A stretch of DNA of 64,000 nucleotides from Oceanobacillus sp. J11TS1 (GCF_018333215.1 NZ_BORO01000001.1:248001-312000); one strand, 5' to 3'; shown: positions 18,383 through 27,931, counted from the stretch's first letter. Made by a program: numbers and translations. Notes: a model not told the origin generated them from the letters alone.

Positions 18383-20056
18383 TTGAAAAAACGTATTCGT
18401 CATATGCAACGTTATCGAGAAATATTAGTAGCTTTTTCCCGGAATGGTTTTGGTTATATTGTTAAAGAATTGGGTTTACAAAAAGTTGTTTCTTTACCCG
18501 AGAGGTTGCTGAAGGGGAAAAAAGAAATACATAGCAAAACAACCGGTGAGCGAATCCGCCTTTTTCTAGAAGAATTAGGTCCAACCTTTGTTAAACTTGG
18601 GCAAATTGCGAGTACAAGGAATGACTTGATTCCTCAAAATATTATTAAAGAACTGGAGAAGCTGCAAGATCAAGTTGGTAAAATTCCTTATAACGAGATA
18701 AAAGAGATTGTGGAAAGAGAATTAGGAGCCCCTATTGAAGAAATATTTAAGGATTTTAATCAAGATCCGTTAGCAGCTGCTTCCATTGGACAAGTTCATC
18801 AGGCTGTTCTCCAGACTGGAGAAGAAGTGGCTGTAAAGGTACAGCGTCCGAATATTGAAAAGAAGATTCATACGGATTTAGAGATCTTAATGAATTTTGC
18901 AACACTTGCGGAAACGCGTTTAGAATGGGCGCAACAATATAAAATCACAGAAATCATTGAGGAATTTAAAGCATCCATTTTGGCTGAGTTAGATTATACG
19001 CTAGAAGGACGGAATGCACATAAAATTGCAATGAATTTCAAGAATGATAAAGATGTTAAAGTCCCTCATGTTTATTGGGAGTATACGACAGAGCGTGTTC
19101 TGACAATGGAGTTTGTTAAAGGTATTAAATTGGATGAGAATGAACTGCTGGTTCGAGAGGGGTACCAGCCGAAAGTTATTGCGGAGAAATTAATTCAGAA
19201 TTTATTTGAACAGATTTTAATGGATGGATTTTTCCACGCAGATCCGCATCCGGGTAACGTGATGATTCTTCCAAACCACCAATTATTGTTTATTGATTTT
19301 GGGATGGTAGGACGCCTTACCCCTATGTTGAAGGAGCATTTGACAGATATGATTATTGCGCTTGCTCGCCAAAATACACATGCCATTGTGAAGACTATTT
19401 ACAAAATGGGCGTTGTTCCTGATGATGTCCATGACGACGTGATGCGTGCAGATATAGAAGAGCTTCGTGACAAATATTATGACATTCCTTTTAGTCAGGT
19501 TAGCTTAGGTGAAGCAGTGAATGACTTGTTCAGTGTTGCTTCCAAACATCGAATTCGTATTCCTGCTGATCTATCTCTCGTTGGAAAAACGCTCTTAACA
19601 TTAGAAGGGACAGTGGAGCGATTAGATCCGGATATTAGTATTGTTAAAATTGCACAGCCTTTTGGGAAGAGGTTGATTAAAGAAAAATACCGTCCGAAAA
19701 AAATAGCAGAAGAAGTTTACGGACAGGTCGATGACTATAAGGACATTATCTTAGATTTACCAGAGCATATAAATGCGCTGTACAAACTTATACGCAAAGG
19801 AAAGTTTCCATTGGAAATATCCGTTGCAAGAGTTGATATGATTCTTAGGAAGTTTGACAGAATCAGCAATCGTATATCTTTCAGCATTGTGCTGCTTTCC
19901 TTTAGTATCATAATGGTTGGTTTAATTATCGGTTCAGCAATTGTAGGGAAGGCATCCTATTTCTGGAATTTGCCTGTCATTGAAATTGGCTTCGTTGTCG
20001 CTGTTCTAATGTTTATTTGGCTGATCTTTTCGATTTTTAGGTCAGGAAGGTTTTGA
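18383..20056 (+). CDS. UbiB/ABC1/AarF-family atypical kinase
   Basis: Atypical protein-kinase-like ATPase linked in other bacteria to isoprenoid quinone biosynthesis. Motifs: KLGQIAST (the KxGQ extension), AAASIGQVHQA (alanine-rich loop), VAVKVQRP (ATP Lys), DGFFHADPHPGN (catalytic loop) and FIDFGMVGRL (metal-binding DFG). Two transmembrane helices close the C-terminus (about residues 500-555), as in many Bacillus members. GGGAGGGG (18365-18372) is placed for the TTG at 18383. An upstream in-frame ATG at 18344 directly follows a TATACT -10-like box and has no ribosome site; it remains an alternative that adds 13 residues. Confidence 0.88.
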   Translation: MKKRIRHMQRYREILVAFSRNGFGYIVKELGLQKVVSLPERLLKGKKEIHSKTTGERIRLFLEELGPTFVKLGQIASTRNDLIPQNIIKELEKLQDQVGKIPYNEIKEIVERELGAPIEEIFKDFNQDPLAAASIGQVHQAVLQTGEEVAVKVQRPNIEKKIHTDLEILMNFATLAETRLEWAQQYKITEIIEEFKASILAELDYTLEGRNAHKIAMNFKNDKDVKVPHVYWEYTTERVLTMEFVKGIKLDENELLVREGYQPKVIAEKLIQNLFEQILMDGFFHADPHPGNVMILPNHQLLFIDFGMVGRLTPMLKEHLTDMIIALARQNTHAIVKTIYKMGVVPDDVHDDVMRADIEELRDKYYDIPFSQVSLGEAVNDLFSVASKHRIRIPADLSLVGKTLLTLEGTVERLDPDISIVKIAQPFGKRLIKEKYRPKKIAEEVYGQVDDYKDIILDLPEHINALYKLIRKGKFPLEISVARVDMILRKFDRISNRISFSIVLLSFSIIMVGLIIGSAIVGKASYFWNLPVIEIGFVVAVLMFIWLIFSIFRSGRF

Positions 20057-20061
20057 AGAAG

Positions 20062-20107
20062 AAAAAGCTTATGTCGATTGGGGGAATCCTTTAGACATAA
20101 GCTTTTT
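20062..20107 (+). terminator. Terminator of the UbiB-family gene
   Basis: AAGCTTATGTC (20065-20075) pairs with GACATAAGCTT (20094-20104), extended by A and T runs, making a textbook Rho-independent terminator six bases after the stop. Confidence 0.9.
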
Positions 20108-20180
20108 TCTTATCGTTTTACTGGTTAGGAAATTATAAAATTGTTTGCGTGTGGATAACTATTTATAGAAAAATAGCCAC

Positions 20181-20588
20181 GTCCAGCTCCAAGCGCCCAG
20201 CGACTAGCGAGACTTCCCTCACCTCCGTACGATAAAGAAGACTTGGCGACTGACAAGCCGACAGGCGTAGGCAGAGCCATAGTCGCACTTATGCCCGTGG
20301 TGAAAAGAAGACTTAGCGATTGGCAAGCCGTGAGGCGCAGACAGAGCTAAAGTCGCACTTATGCCCGTGGTGAAAAGAAGACTTGGCGACTGACAAGCCG
20401 ACAGGCGTAGGCAGAGCCATAGTCGCACTTATGCCCGTGGTGAAAGTCAACATCGACTCTAGATAATGGAAGGCCGACTAAAACCAGGCTAAAGCCTAAC
20501 GTCGGCATACCCCTAAAGGGGCATATTTCCTTTATCTCCTACGGGTCAGTCCAGTCCGTACGTCGCTACCCGGGCGCTCTGCGCTTTT
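20181..20588. repeat. GC-rich palindromic intergenic element
   Basis: A block noticeably richer in G and C than its surroundings fills the gap between the UbiB-type gene and guaC. Its ends are inverted: AGCGCCCAGCGA (20192) against TCGCTACCCGGGCGCT (20563-20578). Inside are three tandem 70-bp repeats and several short stems, such as CCCCTAAAGGGG. The open frame inside it looks accidental. This resembles dispersed non-coding repeats common in Bacillaceae; its copy number cannot be seen here. Confidence 0.7.
20234..20443. repeat. Three tandem 70-bp direct repeats
   Basis: Copies begin at 20234, 20304 and 20374, exactly 70 bases apart, each starting AAAGAAGACTT and ending TTATGCCCGTGGTG. Copies 1 and 3 are practically identical; copy 2 differs at about ten positions. 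There are no spacers, so this is not a CRISPR array. Confidence 0.95.
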
Positions 20589-20593
20589 GTTCT

Positions 20594-21577
20594 TTAAAAT
20601 ACTTTATCCCCATTAAAGATGGAGTTTTTAACCACCACATAATCTACATTTCGTATAGCATCTAAATGTTTGCCGCCAGCATAAGAAATAGAAGATTGAA
20701 GATCCTGTTCCATTTCTGTCAAAGTGTCTTGCAAGGCACCTTTATGTTCCACATACATTTTCTTACCTTCAACGTTTTTCTTTTCCCCTTTTTGAAACTC
20801 GGATGCAGAACCAAAATATTCTTTCAACTTCTTACCATCTTTTTCAATGGTATCTCCAGGAGATTCTTCATGACCGGCAAATAAAGAGCCAATCATGACC
20901 ATAGAAGCGCCAAAACGGACGGATTTTGCTATATCTCCATGCGTACGGATACCGCCGTCTGCAATAATCGGTTTGCTTGCAGCTTTTGCACACCAGCGTA
21001 AAGCCGCCAGCTGCCAGCCGCCAGTTCCGAACCCTGTTTTGATTTTAGTAATACATACTTTTCCAGGTCCAATACCAACCTTTGTCGCATCAGCGCCAGC
21101 ATGTTCAAGTTCGCGAACAGCTTCGGGAGTGCCAACATTCCCAGCGATTAAAAAGCTGTCTGGTAGATGCTTCTTAATATGTTTAATCATGCCAATAACA
21201 GAATCAGCGTGTCCATGTGCTATATCAATAGTGATATATTCAGGTACGAGATTATTGCTCGCAAGCTCTTCGACAAATCCGTATTCTTCTTCTTTTACTC
21301 CAACACTGATAGAAGCGTATAAATCTTGCTCTTGCATTGTTTTAATAAAGTCAGCACGCTTTTCTGGCTGGAATCGGTGCATAATATAGAAATAATTATT
21401 TTTAGCTAAATAAGTTGCAATATTTTCATCTATTATCGTTTGCATGTTTGCAGGTACAACTGGTAATTTAAAAAATCTTCCTCCGAATTCAATGGATGTA
21501 TCACATTCTGAACGGCTATCTACAATACATTTTGCGGGAACTAATTGGATATCTTCGTAATCAAAAACATTTTCCAT
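20594..21577 (-). CDS. guaC: GMP reductase
   Basis: NADPH-dependent deamination of GMP to IMP in purine salvage. IMPDH/GMPR TIM barrel without a CBS domain, 327 residues, like B. subtilis GuaC. Catalytic Cys175 is in [17 protein letters not shown], and the phosphate loop [16 protein letters not shown] follows. The start is ATG 21577 with AGGAG eight bases upstream; the preceding in-frame GTG (21586) overlaps that site. The gene's 3' end directly abuts the GC-rich repeat element. A sigma-A promoter lies about 60 bases upstream. No guanine riboswitch is seen. Confidence 0.95.
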   Translation of the reverse strand: MENVFDYEDIQLVPAKCIVDSRSECDTSIEFGGRFFKLPVVPANMQTIIDENIATYLAKNNYFYIMHRFQPEKRADFIKTMQEQDLYASISVGVKEEEYGFVEELASNNLVPEYITIDIAHGHADSVIGMIKHIKKHLPDSFLIAGNVGTPEAVRELEHAGADATKVGIGPGKVCITKIKTGFGTGGWQLAALRWCAKAASKPIIADGGIRTHGDIAKSVRFGASMVMIGSLFAGHEESPGDTIEKDGKKLKEYFGSASEFQKGEKKNVEGKKMYVEHKGALQDTLTEMEQDLQSSISYAGGKHLDAIRNVDYVVVKNSIFNGDKVF

Positions 21578-21638
21578 GTAAAACACTCCTAAACACGAAT
21601 GAAATTTGGTGTTAATATTAAAAACGTCCGTCTTTTGT

Positions 21639-21667
21639 AATTTAACCTAATAAGATTGTTTTGTCAA
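21639..21667 (-). promoter_or_regulatory. Sigma-A promoter of guaC
   Basis: On the minus strand TTGACA (21667-21662), a 17-base spacer and TAAATT (21644-21639). Confidence 0.6.
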
Positions 21668-21829
21668 TGTTTTACGTTTTAGTATAGCTAATTTGAAAAA
21701 TAGTTATATAAGTTGGAGATTCCTCTTTTTCACATCTTAGGAGATAACCGCTCTAATTTAACCTGTATTTTTAAATTCAGTGATATAATAAAAAAACATA
21801 TCGTATAAGTAAATGAAAGGAGAAGGGCT

Positions 21830-22630
21830 ATGACTATATTTTCCAATGAAGCATTAAAGGATAGGCATGTATTTATTACAGGGGCGACTGGTGGAATAGG
21901 AATGAAGACCGCGAAAATTGTTGCAGAGATGGGTGCGAAAGTTACCATTACGGGACGGAATACAGATAAGCTTGCTAAGTTGAAGCATGAGCTCGAAAGC
22001 CTAACGGATGTATCAAGCGTATTTGTTCAGAAGGCTGACATAACAAATAAAGAAGAAAGAGAGCGATTGGTTAGCAATGCGCAAACAGCTTTAGGGTTTA
22101 TTTCTGATTTAGTAAATGCAGCAGGTGTTGCAGGAAATAAGACAGTGGATCAGCTAGAGGAAGCAGATATTGAAGCGATGATGCGTGTTAATTATTTATC
22201 TGCTTTTAATCTTACAAAAGAAATTTATAAGGAAATGCGGGAAAAGCAGCAGGGAAATATTGTTAATGTTGCATCTTTGTCTGGCTTGCGTGGTACATAT
22301 GGAAATACAGCCTATGCTTCTTCTAAATTTGCGATGATAGGCTGGACGCAGTCAATGGCAGTGGAGGCAATTGCTTATAATATTCGTGTAAACGCTGTGT
22401 GTCCCGGTTTTGTCGATACGGAGATGGTACAAGATTTGTTTGAAGAGAAAGCGAAAAATACAAATCAATCCTATGAACAGGTGAGAAAGTCAGCGGAAGA
22501 ATCCTTACCTTCCAAAAGAATTACCACAGCCGATGAGGTGGCCAATACAATCGCTTTCCTGCTTACAGATGCAGCACGTAATATCGTAGGGGAGTCCGTA
22601 AAAATTTCAGGCGGGGCTGTGATGCGGTAG
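21830..22630 (+). CDS. Short-chain dehydrogenase/reductase (FabG-like)
   Basis: Cytosolic NAD(P)-dependent oxidoreductase of the classical SDR family. Cofactor motif TGATGGIG (17-24), NAAG near residue 97, catalytic Ser149, Tyr162 and Lys166 (YASSK), and the PGFVDTEM loop after the active site. The C-terminus FLLTDAARNIVGESVKISGG is typical of FabG/hydroxyacyl-CoA reductase types. The substrate is not known. Start: AAAGGAGAAGG seven bases before the ATG. Single-gene unit ended by a strong hairpin. Confidence 0.88.
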   Translation: MTIFSNEALKDRHVFITGATGGIGMKTAKIVAEMGAKVTITGRNTDKLAKLKHELESLTDVSSVFVQKADITNKEERERLVSNAQTALGFISDLVNAAGVAGNKTVDQLEEADIEAMMRVNYLSAFNLTKEIYKEMREKQQGNIVNVASLSGLRGTYGNTAYASSKFAMIGWTQSMAVEAIAYNIRVNAVCPGFVDTEMVQDLFEEKAKNTNQSYEQVRKSAEESLPSKRITTADEVANTIAFLLTDAARNIVGESVKISGGAVMR

Positions 22631-22662
22631 CGGTAAACAAGCCGAGAACTGTTAACTGAAGC

Positions 22663-22703
22663 AAGAGGTCGGGAGATATGAATTTAATAGTCCCGACCTC
22701 TTA
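22663..22703. terminator. Bidirectional terminator between convergent genes
   Basis: AAGAGGTCGGGA (22663-22674) pairs with TCCCGACCTCTT (22691-22702). It separates the SDR gene from the convergent amidohydrolase gene. Confidence 0.85.
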
Positions 22704-22725
22704 CTTATGTTTATTTATATTATAT

Positions 22726-24321
22726 TCATCTCTTGATATACTTCTTATCTCCACCAATAATTGTCATTTCAATAGATATATCCAATAATTCATCAGCATC
22801 CCTTATCTTAAATGGATCAGCGGAATAAACCGTCATATCTGCAAGCTTGCCACGAGAAATGGTACCCTTCAGATTTTCTTCATTCGTCGTGAATGCTGCG
22901 TACTTTGTAAATAAATAAAAAGCTTGCTGTATGGTTAATTTTTGCTCGGGATACCAGCCATGATGTGTCTCACCCGGTGCTTTTCTGGTAACAGCAGCAT
23001 GGATTCCCAGTAAAGGGTTTATTGGTTCAACAGGGGCATCTGATCCGCCGCCGCAAATAACGCCATTATCCAATAATGTTTTCCATGCATAGGCGTAAGG
23101 CATACGAGCTTCCCCGAGACGATCTTTTACCCACGGATAATCACTGGCAAGAAAACGGGGCTGAATGTCAACGATACGATTTGGATTGGCAAGGCGTTTT
23201 ACTAAATTTGGGTTAATAACTTGTGCATGAATAAGTCGATCTCTGTATGCTGCAGCTGGAAATTGGTCAAGAATATCGAGTACATTCTCTAAGGCTTGGT
23301 CACCAATGGTATGGACAGCGACTGGCATTGCTAACTGCCGGGCACGTTTTACAATATTGTACAGATTATCTTGTGTAAGCATTGCTTCACCAATTTGTCC
23401 AGGTTGATCGGTGTATTCTTCCTTTAATAAAGCTGTTCTTCTTCCCAAGGCACCGTCCGCAAATATTTTAACAGCGCCAATTTGTAAGTTGCTATTTCCA
23501 TAACCTGTATACATGCCTTTCTGATGAAGGTCTTCTAAAAAATCATAATCAATTAATAGATTGGTTCGCAATCCCAATTTTTCTTGATTTAATAATTCTT
23601 CATAGAGCTGATACGTCTGCTGTAAACCGCCTAAATATGCAGGATCGTTGGAATGGACACTAGTAATCCCGTATTGCATTACTCTATTCATGGTTTTTCG
23701 AAGTGCCTTTTTCCATGTTTGAAACGATTTATCAGGAATTTTCGCTTTAAATAATGCAGATGCCGATTCAAGAATTAGGCCGGTAGGCTCGCCATTTCTA
23801 TCAGTTACAATCTCGCCGCCTTCTGGAATAGGTGTTGTACTGGAATAATTAATTCGTTCAAGAGCTTTGGAGTTAACCACAGCCGCATGCTCGCATATTC
23901 TTGTAAGATAAAGGGGGTGATTTGGGACAGCAGCATCCAGTTCGTCCTTTGTCGGCAGGCCGCCATCGGTAAATAGATTTTCATCCCAACCAGCACCAAT
24001 CAACCATTCTCCTTTATCTAATGTAGTTGCATGTTGTCTAACTTTATTTAAAAACACCTCTTTCTTGGTGACACCAGTAATATCTAAATCAATAAACTTC
24101 ATTGCCTGCAAGGAAAGGTGAAGATGCGTATCTGTTAACCCCGGGGTAACTGTTTTTCCTTCAAGATCAATGATTGCATCACTTTTTGCGCCCCAAAAAG
24201 CTAGTATTTGAGAACTTGACCCTATATCTATAAAACGCCCGTCTTTAACAACGACAGCTTCAACAACTGGTTGAAATGATTGAAATGTATGAATGACGCC
24301 ATTGGTATATATCTTTATCAT
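22726..24321 (-). CDS. Amidohydrolase family 3 protein (YtcJ-like)
   Basis: Metal-dependent hydrolase with a composite beta domain and TIM barrel, 531 residues. The HxH metal motif is in TDTHLHLSLQ, a further ligand lies in the VHTIGDQALENVLD region, and the final Asp in GGGSDAPVEPINPLLGI. No signal peptide. The substrate is not predictable; relatives act on N-substituted formamides or similar amides. Start: AAGGAG seven bases before the ATG. Monocistronic and convergent with the SDR gene. Confidence 0.85.
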   Translation of the reverse strand: MIKIYTNGVIHTFQSFQPVVEAVVVKDGRFIDIGSSSQILAFWGAKSDAIIDLEGKTVTPGLTDTHLHLSLQAMKFIDLDITGVTKKEVFLNKVRQHATTLDKGEWLIGAGWDENLFTDGGLPTKDELDAAVPNHPLYLTRICEHAAVVNSKALERINYSSTTPIPEGGEIVTDRNGEPTGLILESASALFKAKIPDKSFQTWKKALRKTMNRVMQYGITSVHSNDPAYLGGLQQTYQLYEELLNQEKLGLRTNLLIDYDFLEDLHQKGMYTGYGNSNLQIGAVKIFADGALGRRTALLKEEYTDQPGQIGEAMLTQDNLYNIVKRARQLAMPVAVHTIGDQALENVLDILDQFPAAAYRDRLIHAQVINPNLVKRLANPNRIVDIQPRFLASDYPWVKDRLGEARMPYAYAWKTLLDNGVICGGGSDAPVEPINPLLGIHAAVTRKAPGETHHGWYPEQKLTIQQAFYLFTKYAAFTTNEENLKGTISRGKLADMTVYSADPFKIRDADELLDISIEMTIIGGDKKYIKR

Positions 24322-24738
24322 TGAAAATCTCCTTGTCTCATGAAGCTATCTATCGGATTTCTAAGAATGAAAACACTAGAAATAATTCTTTGGATAACTT
24401 TCACCTGCGTATTTTTTAAAGTAATGGTGGATTTCCATTTTAAATCCATTGAAGAAACAATATCCTCGCAAATTGACTTTTTATTGTATTATTATATTTT
24501 ATCAAAATTATCTGGTTTTGACAGCGGAGAAGGTTGACATTTTCAGAAATTTTATTATATACTTGGTTCAACAAAGTTGAATATAATGAAACACAGTTGA
24601 TTTTCTCTCAATAAATTAAAAGTAAAGGCGATTTAGGGTCAACAAGGTAACACCAATATTTTTTACTATCAAGTAAATAACATTTGATGTGATATGTTCA
24701 TACATTAAAATGAAAACGGATACATTGGAGGGATATCG
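24322..24738 (+). other. Intergenic region carrying the HMG-CoA lyase promoter and long leader
   Basis: Nothing convincing is encoded; a 65-codon frame at 24340 lacks a ribosome site. The promoter and palindrome at 24534-24581 are listed separately. A 12/14 cre-like sequence, TGAAAACGGATACA, sits at 24711-24724 just before the ribosome site and is a weak candidate for CcpA control. Confidence 0.4.
24534..24581 (+). promoter_or_regulatory. Sigma-A promoter with operator-like palindrome
   Basis: TTGACA (24534-24539), 18 bases and TATACT (24558-24563) form a near-consensus promoter. TTCAAC-AAA-GTTGAA (24567-24581) is a perfect 6-bp inverted repeat at the expected transcription start, the usual place for a repressor operator. 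Confidence 0.6.
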
Positions 24739-25641
24739 ATGCGCGGGTTGCCGGACGAGGTATATTTGAAGGAAGTAGGGCCAAGAGATGGGTTGCAAAA
24801 TGAGAAGCAGTGGATATCTACAGATGATAAGGTTGCTTGGATTAATATGCTTTCGAAAACAGGTGTCTCGGAAATTGAATATTCATCCTTTGTTCATCCC
24901 AAAATGATTCCTGCGTTGAAAGATGCAAGAGAGGTAGGAAAGCGAATCCATCGTGAAGAAGGAGTTATTTATTCTGCTTTAGTCCCGAATAGGAGAGGAT
25001 TAGAATATGCGTTAGAAGCGGGGATTGATGGGGCTTCTGTATTTATGTCTGTAAGTGAGACGCATAACCAAAAAAACATTAATAAAAGCATTTCGGAGAC
25101 GTATCCAGTATTACAAGAAGTAATTAAAGAAGCTAAAAATGCGCAGAAGATTGTAACAGGTTATGTTTCTACTGTGTTTGACTGTCCATACGAAGGACGT
25201 ATTGCGGTGGGGGATGTATTACGTGTATGTGATCAATTAATTGAAAGCGGAGTAGATTATATTTCACTCGGAGATACAATCGGAACGGCTGTACCCACCC
25301 AAGTAGAGAAGTTGCTTGAGGGTCTCTTTCCTTATTTTCCAAAAGATAAGTTCATACTGCATTTTCATGATACGAGAGGAATGGCGATAGCAAATATTAT
25401 GACTGCACTTCATATGGGAATTACCCGCTTTGATAGTACAGTCGGCGGTTTAGGTGGTTGTCCTTATGCTCCAGGAGCAGCAGGAAATGTTGCTACAAAT
25501 GATGTTTTATATTTATTAAACGGACTGGGAATTGAAACAGGAATTAATGAAAAACATATTCAAGAGGCGAGTATATTTATCCAAAACAAACTTGGGAAAC
25601 CATTGCCTAGCAGGTCAGTAGCTTATTTGAAAAATGCTTGA
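24739..25641 (+). CDS. yngG: Hydroxymethylglutaryl-CoA lyase
   Basis: Cleaves HMG-CoA to acetoacetate and acetyl-CoA, the last step of leucine breakdown. TIM-barrel HMGL-like domain: KEVGPRDGLQNE near the N-terminus (catalytic Arg/Asp), HFHDTRGMAIAN (metal His pair) and the signature GGLGGCPYAPGAAGN with the catalytic Cys. The 300 residues match B. subtilis YngG. GGAGGG lies before the ATG. The acyl-CoA carboxylase and dehydrogenase genes that usually accompany it are absent, so it stands alone here. Confidence 0.93.
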   Translation: MRGLPDEVYLKEVGPRDGLQNEKQWISTDDKVAWINMLSKTGVSEIEYSSFVHPKMIPALKDAREVGKRIHREEGVIYSALVPNRRGLEYALEAGIDGASVFMSVSETHNQKNINKSISETYPVLQEVIKEAKNAQKIVTGYVSTVFDCPYEGRIAVGDVLRVCDQLIESGVDYISLGDTIGTAVPTQVEKLLEGLFPYFPKDKFILHFHDTRGMAIANIMTALHMGITRFDSTVGGLGGCPYAPGAAGNVATNDVLYLLNGLGIETGINEKHIQEASIFIQNKLGKPLPSRSVAYLKNA

Positions 25642-25656
25642 AATGAAGGAAAACAT

Positions 25657-25691
25657 AAAAGTCTTGTCAATCAACTGTTGACAAGACTTTT
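25657..25691. terminator. Bidirectional terminator
   Basis: AAAAGTCTTGTCAA (25657-25670) and TTGACAAGACTTTT (25678-25691) form a 14-bp perfect stem with a 7-base loop, between the HMG-CoA lyase gene and the convergent TPR-protein gene. Confidence 0.92.
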
Positions 25692-25699
25692 CATTTTTA

Positions 25700-27931
25700 T
25701 CAGTAAGTTATTTCTTTTAATTGCTGCATAAATTTCTTTAGTGCTTCTAATTCAGTCGAATCTATCCATGTATTTAATCCAGATTCATCTCCTAAAATAT
25801 ATAATGATAGAACATGCTTTATTTCCTCTTGGTAGTTTTCCACGCGCCCTGATTCTTCATACATATCATGTAGAATAAGACTCCAATCAGTATAAGAAAG
25901 ATCTGTATCATAGCTCGGATATTGTAAGGCCAAATTCATCACATCTCTAATACTTTGCCCATCAAACAGCTCAAGAGCGAACCAGTTTTCTAAATCTGCA
26001 TGGTTCAAATCATTTTCAGCAGCAGCTTGGAAATATTTGCGTGCCTGTTCTATCTTTCCTTGGAATAAGAGAGCAGTCGCATGAGAAGATTCTGTATAGC
26101 TATCTAATTCGGTGTCATTCCAATGGATATATTTCTGGAACCAATAATTATAATTTTCCCAGTCGCGCTGGCGCTGATAATAATCTAGAACCTCCCATGC
26201 GTAATCAGCATTTTCCGTTTGATCTGCCAGCATGATATAGTAGGGAAGGGCAAGTTCTGTACGATTTTCCCAGGTTCCGTCACTTTCTATACCAATCAAC
26301 ACCGTAATCATGCGTAAACTATGCAAATCAGCTTCATCTTTTTCCGCATTTTCTTTGTATTCTTGTAAAGCTTCCTTCAGCTTGCCATCAAGGAGCAGTT
26401 CGTCTGCATTGGTCAGTTCTCTATTTTGTAAATGAATTATAGGAATGTTATTTATATTCTCCTCGCTTAATCGGTAACCTCCGCTCGAACTAATTAGCTG
26501 ATCTTGGCTATCGTAGGCAGAAACTCCCCAAGAATATGTTCCATTTGGATTTGTAAAACCGAGTGAAGCAGATGGTTCAAAAAAGTCTTCTTTTGTATCC
26601 TGTTCATCCACAATAATCGAAGTTGGAAGAAAGTATAAATCTTCTAGTTCAATGGTAGTTTTATTGGTGGTTATTTTATTATCTAAATTTAAACTATAGC
26701 TAGCTCCGTCTCCTTCTACAGTAAATTCGAGCATATAGTAACTCGCTCCTTCTACAGGCTCCCATTCTAAATCAAATTGATTTTCTTGGATCACTGTTTC
26801 ATTTACTGGCTGGATTAGGTCAATGACTGGTTCTAAAGTGATATCATATACCTTATCCTCGCTTCCATCTATAGAAAGAATATCTCCATGTTCAAATGGA
26901 ACCATATAGCCATCTATCATATCCGTGCTGAAGCCGGCAGTAATTTGATAGTTTCCGGGTAAAACATGATGAAATGTAAATTCGCCATTCTCATTTGTCT
27001 CTGTATGATTTGCTTCATTTGACAATATGGAATAATTAGAAAGCCCTATGTCTCGAAGAAATATGCCCACATCAGCTATTGGTGTTCCATCTGTATAGGT
27101 GACCCTTCCAGTTACTTCTCTTAGGGAAGCATCTGTTAATAGAGCACGCTGAAGATGGTTATCCAATGTTTGCAGTTCCTCATAAAAAACCGAATCTGTC
27201 AGTAGGATATCTCCCTTACTTTTTTCAATGGCGGTAAGTAGCTGTTCTACTGTGTTTGCAGCAAGCTCGAGTTCACCTTGTTGAATGTGCATTTCAGCTT
27301 CTGCTCTTGCTATTTGCATTTGTAAATCCATATTATATGAATCTGCATATTCTTTTACTTCCTGCAGTGTTTCTGCAGCTGCTTGAAAATCATGCATCTG
27401 GACACTTGCTTCTATTGAAAAAATCTGCAGCTCATGCAGTAAAAAGGTATCATTGCCTTTTTTCAATCGTTTTAGACCCTGCGTATAGACTTCTTTTGCC
27501 AGCTCTGGCTCATGATGCTGCTGATAATAGAAAGCAAGATTTTTCACAGCAGAAGGATATTCTGATTGTAAAGGCCCATTTTCTATATAATCCTGAAGGT
27601 GAGGGGCTTTTTCATCCCAGGAAAACTTTGAATTCATTCCATTCGTGGAGGTGGATCCAGTACCTGTAGGAGAAATAGTTATATCATATAAACTACTGTC
27701 ACTTACATCAATCATATATGTTTGAATTGCGTCATATCGTTGGTTGTATGTTATTCGCTTATCTAAAACGTCTAGTAATTTTGCTTTACCGCTGGCTTCA
27801 CCATTTTCGAGTTTTTGTTTTGCTAACCATAATTCTGCTTGGGGGAAAAGAAAAATCATACATGCTGGCAAAAGTATAAGAAAAATAACAAGTATCCATG
27901 CGATATGCTTAACTTTTAACTTAATTTTCAT
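25700..27931 (-). CDS. Membrane-anchored TPR / carboxypeptidase-regulatory-like protein
   Basis: Unrecognised 743-residue protein. An N-terminal transmembrane helix (about 10-31) anchors a large, probably external part. It contains TPR-like helical repeats (about 110-260), a carboxypeptidase-regulatory-like beta sandwich (about 285-350, with NENGEFTFHHVLPGNYQI), an Ig-like stretch and further helical repeats to the end. The start is ATG 27931, preceded by AAGGAG; a longer upstream frame would run through the neighbouring gene. It overlaps the anti-sigma gene by 11 bases and is the last gene of the ECF operon, so it is likely a target or sensor of that stress circuit. Function unknown. Confidence 0.75.
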   Translation of the reverse strand: MKIKLKVKHIAWILVIFLILLPACMIFLFPQAELWLAKQKLENGEASGKAKLLDVLDKRITYNQRYDAIQTYMIDVSDSSLYDITISPTGTGSTSTNGMNSKFSWDEKAPHLQDYIENGPLQSEYPSAVKNLAFYYQQHHEPELAKEVYTQGLKRLKKGNDTFLLHELQIFSIEASVQMHDFQAAAETLQEVKEYADSYNMDLQMQIARAEAEMHIQQGELELAANTVEQLLTAIEKSKGDILLTDSVFYEELQTLDNHLQRALLTDASLREVTGRVTYTDGTPIADVGIFLRDIGLSNYSILSNEANHTETNENGEFTFHHVLPGNYQITAGFSTDMIDGYMVPFEHGDILSIDGSEDKVYDITLEPVIDLIQPVNETVIQENQFDLEWEPVEGASYYMLEFTVEGDGASYSLNLDNKITTNKTTIELEDLYFLPTSIIVDEQDTKEDFFEPSASLGFTNPNGTYSWGVSAYDSQDQLISSSGGYRLSEENINNIPIIHLQNRELTNADELLLDGKLKEALQEYKENAEKDEADLHSLRMITVLIGIESDGTWENRTELALPYYIMLADQTENADYAWEVLDYYQRQRDWENYNYWFQKYIHWNDTELDSYTESSHATALLFQGKIEQARKYFQAAAENDLNHADLENWFALELFDGQSIRDVMNLALQYPSYDTDLSYTDWSLILHDMYEESGRVENYQEEIKHVLSLYILGDESGLNTWIDSTELEALKKFMQQLKEITY

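Noticed and set aside
20219-20428. 69-codon minus-strand frame across the tandem repeats
   Set aside because: It is open only because the repeat period leaves one frame free of stops; no ribosome site and low-complexity repeated peptide.
20234-20443. Regular repeats, considered as a CRISPR array
   Set aside because: The 70-bp units are contiguous with no spacers, only three copies exist, and there are no cas genes.
24340-24537. 65-codon frame between the amidohydrolase and HMG-CoA lyase genes
   Set aside because: No ribosome site, and it overlaps the -35 box of a strong promoter.
27256-27669. 137-codon frame antisense to the TPR-protein gene
   Set aside because: Lies wholly opposite a well-supported gene, with no expression signals or recognisable protein.
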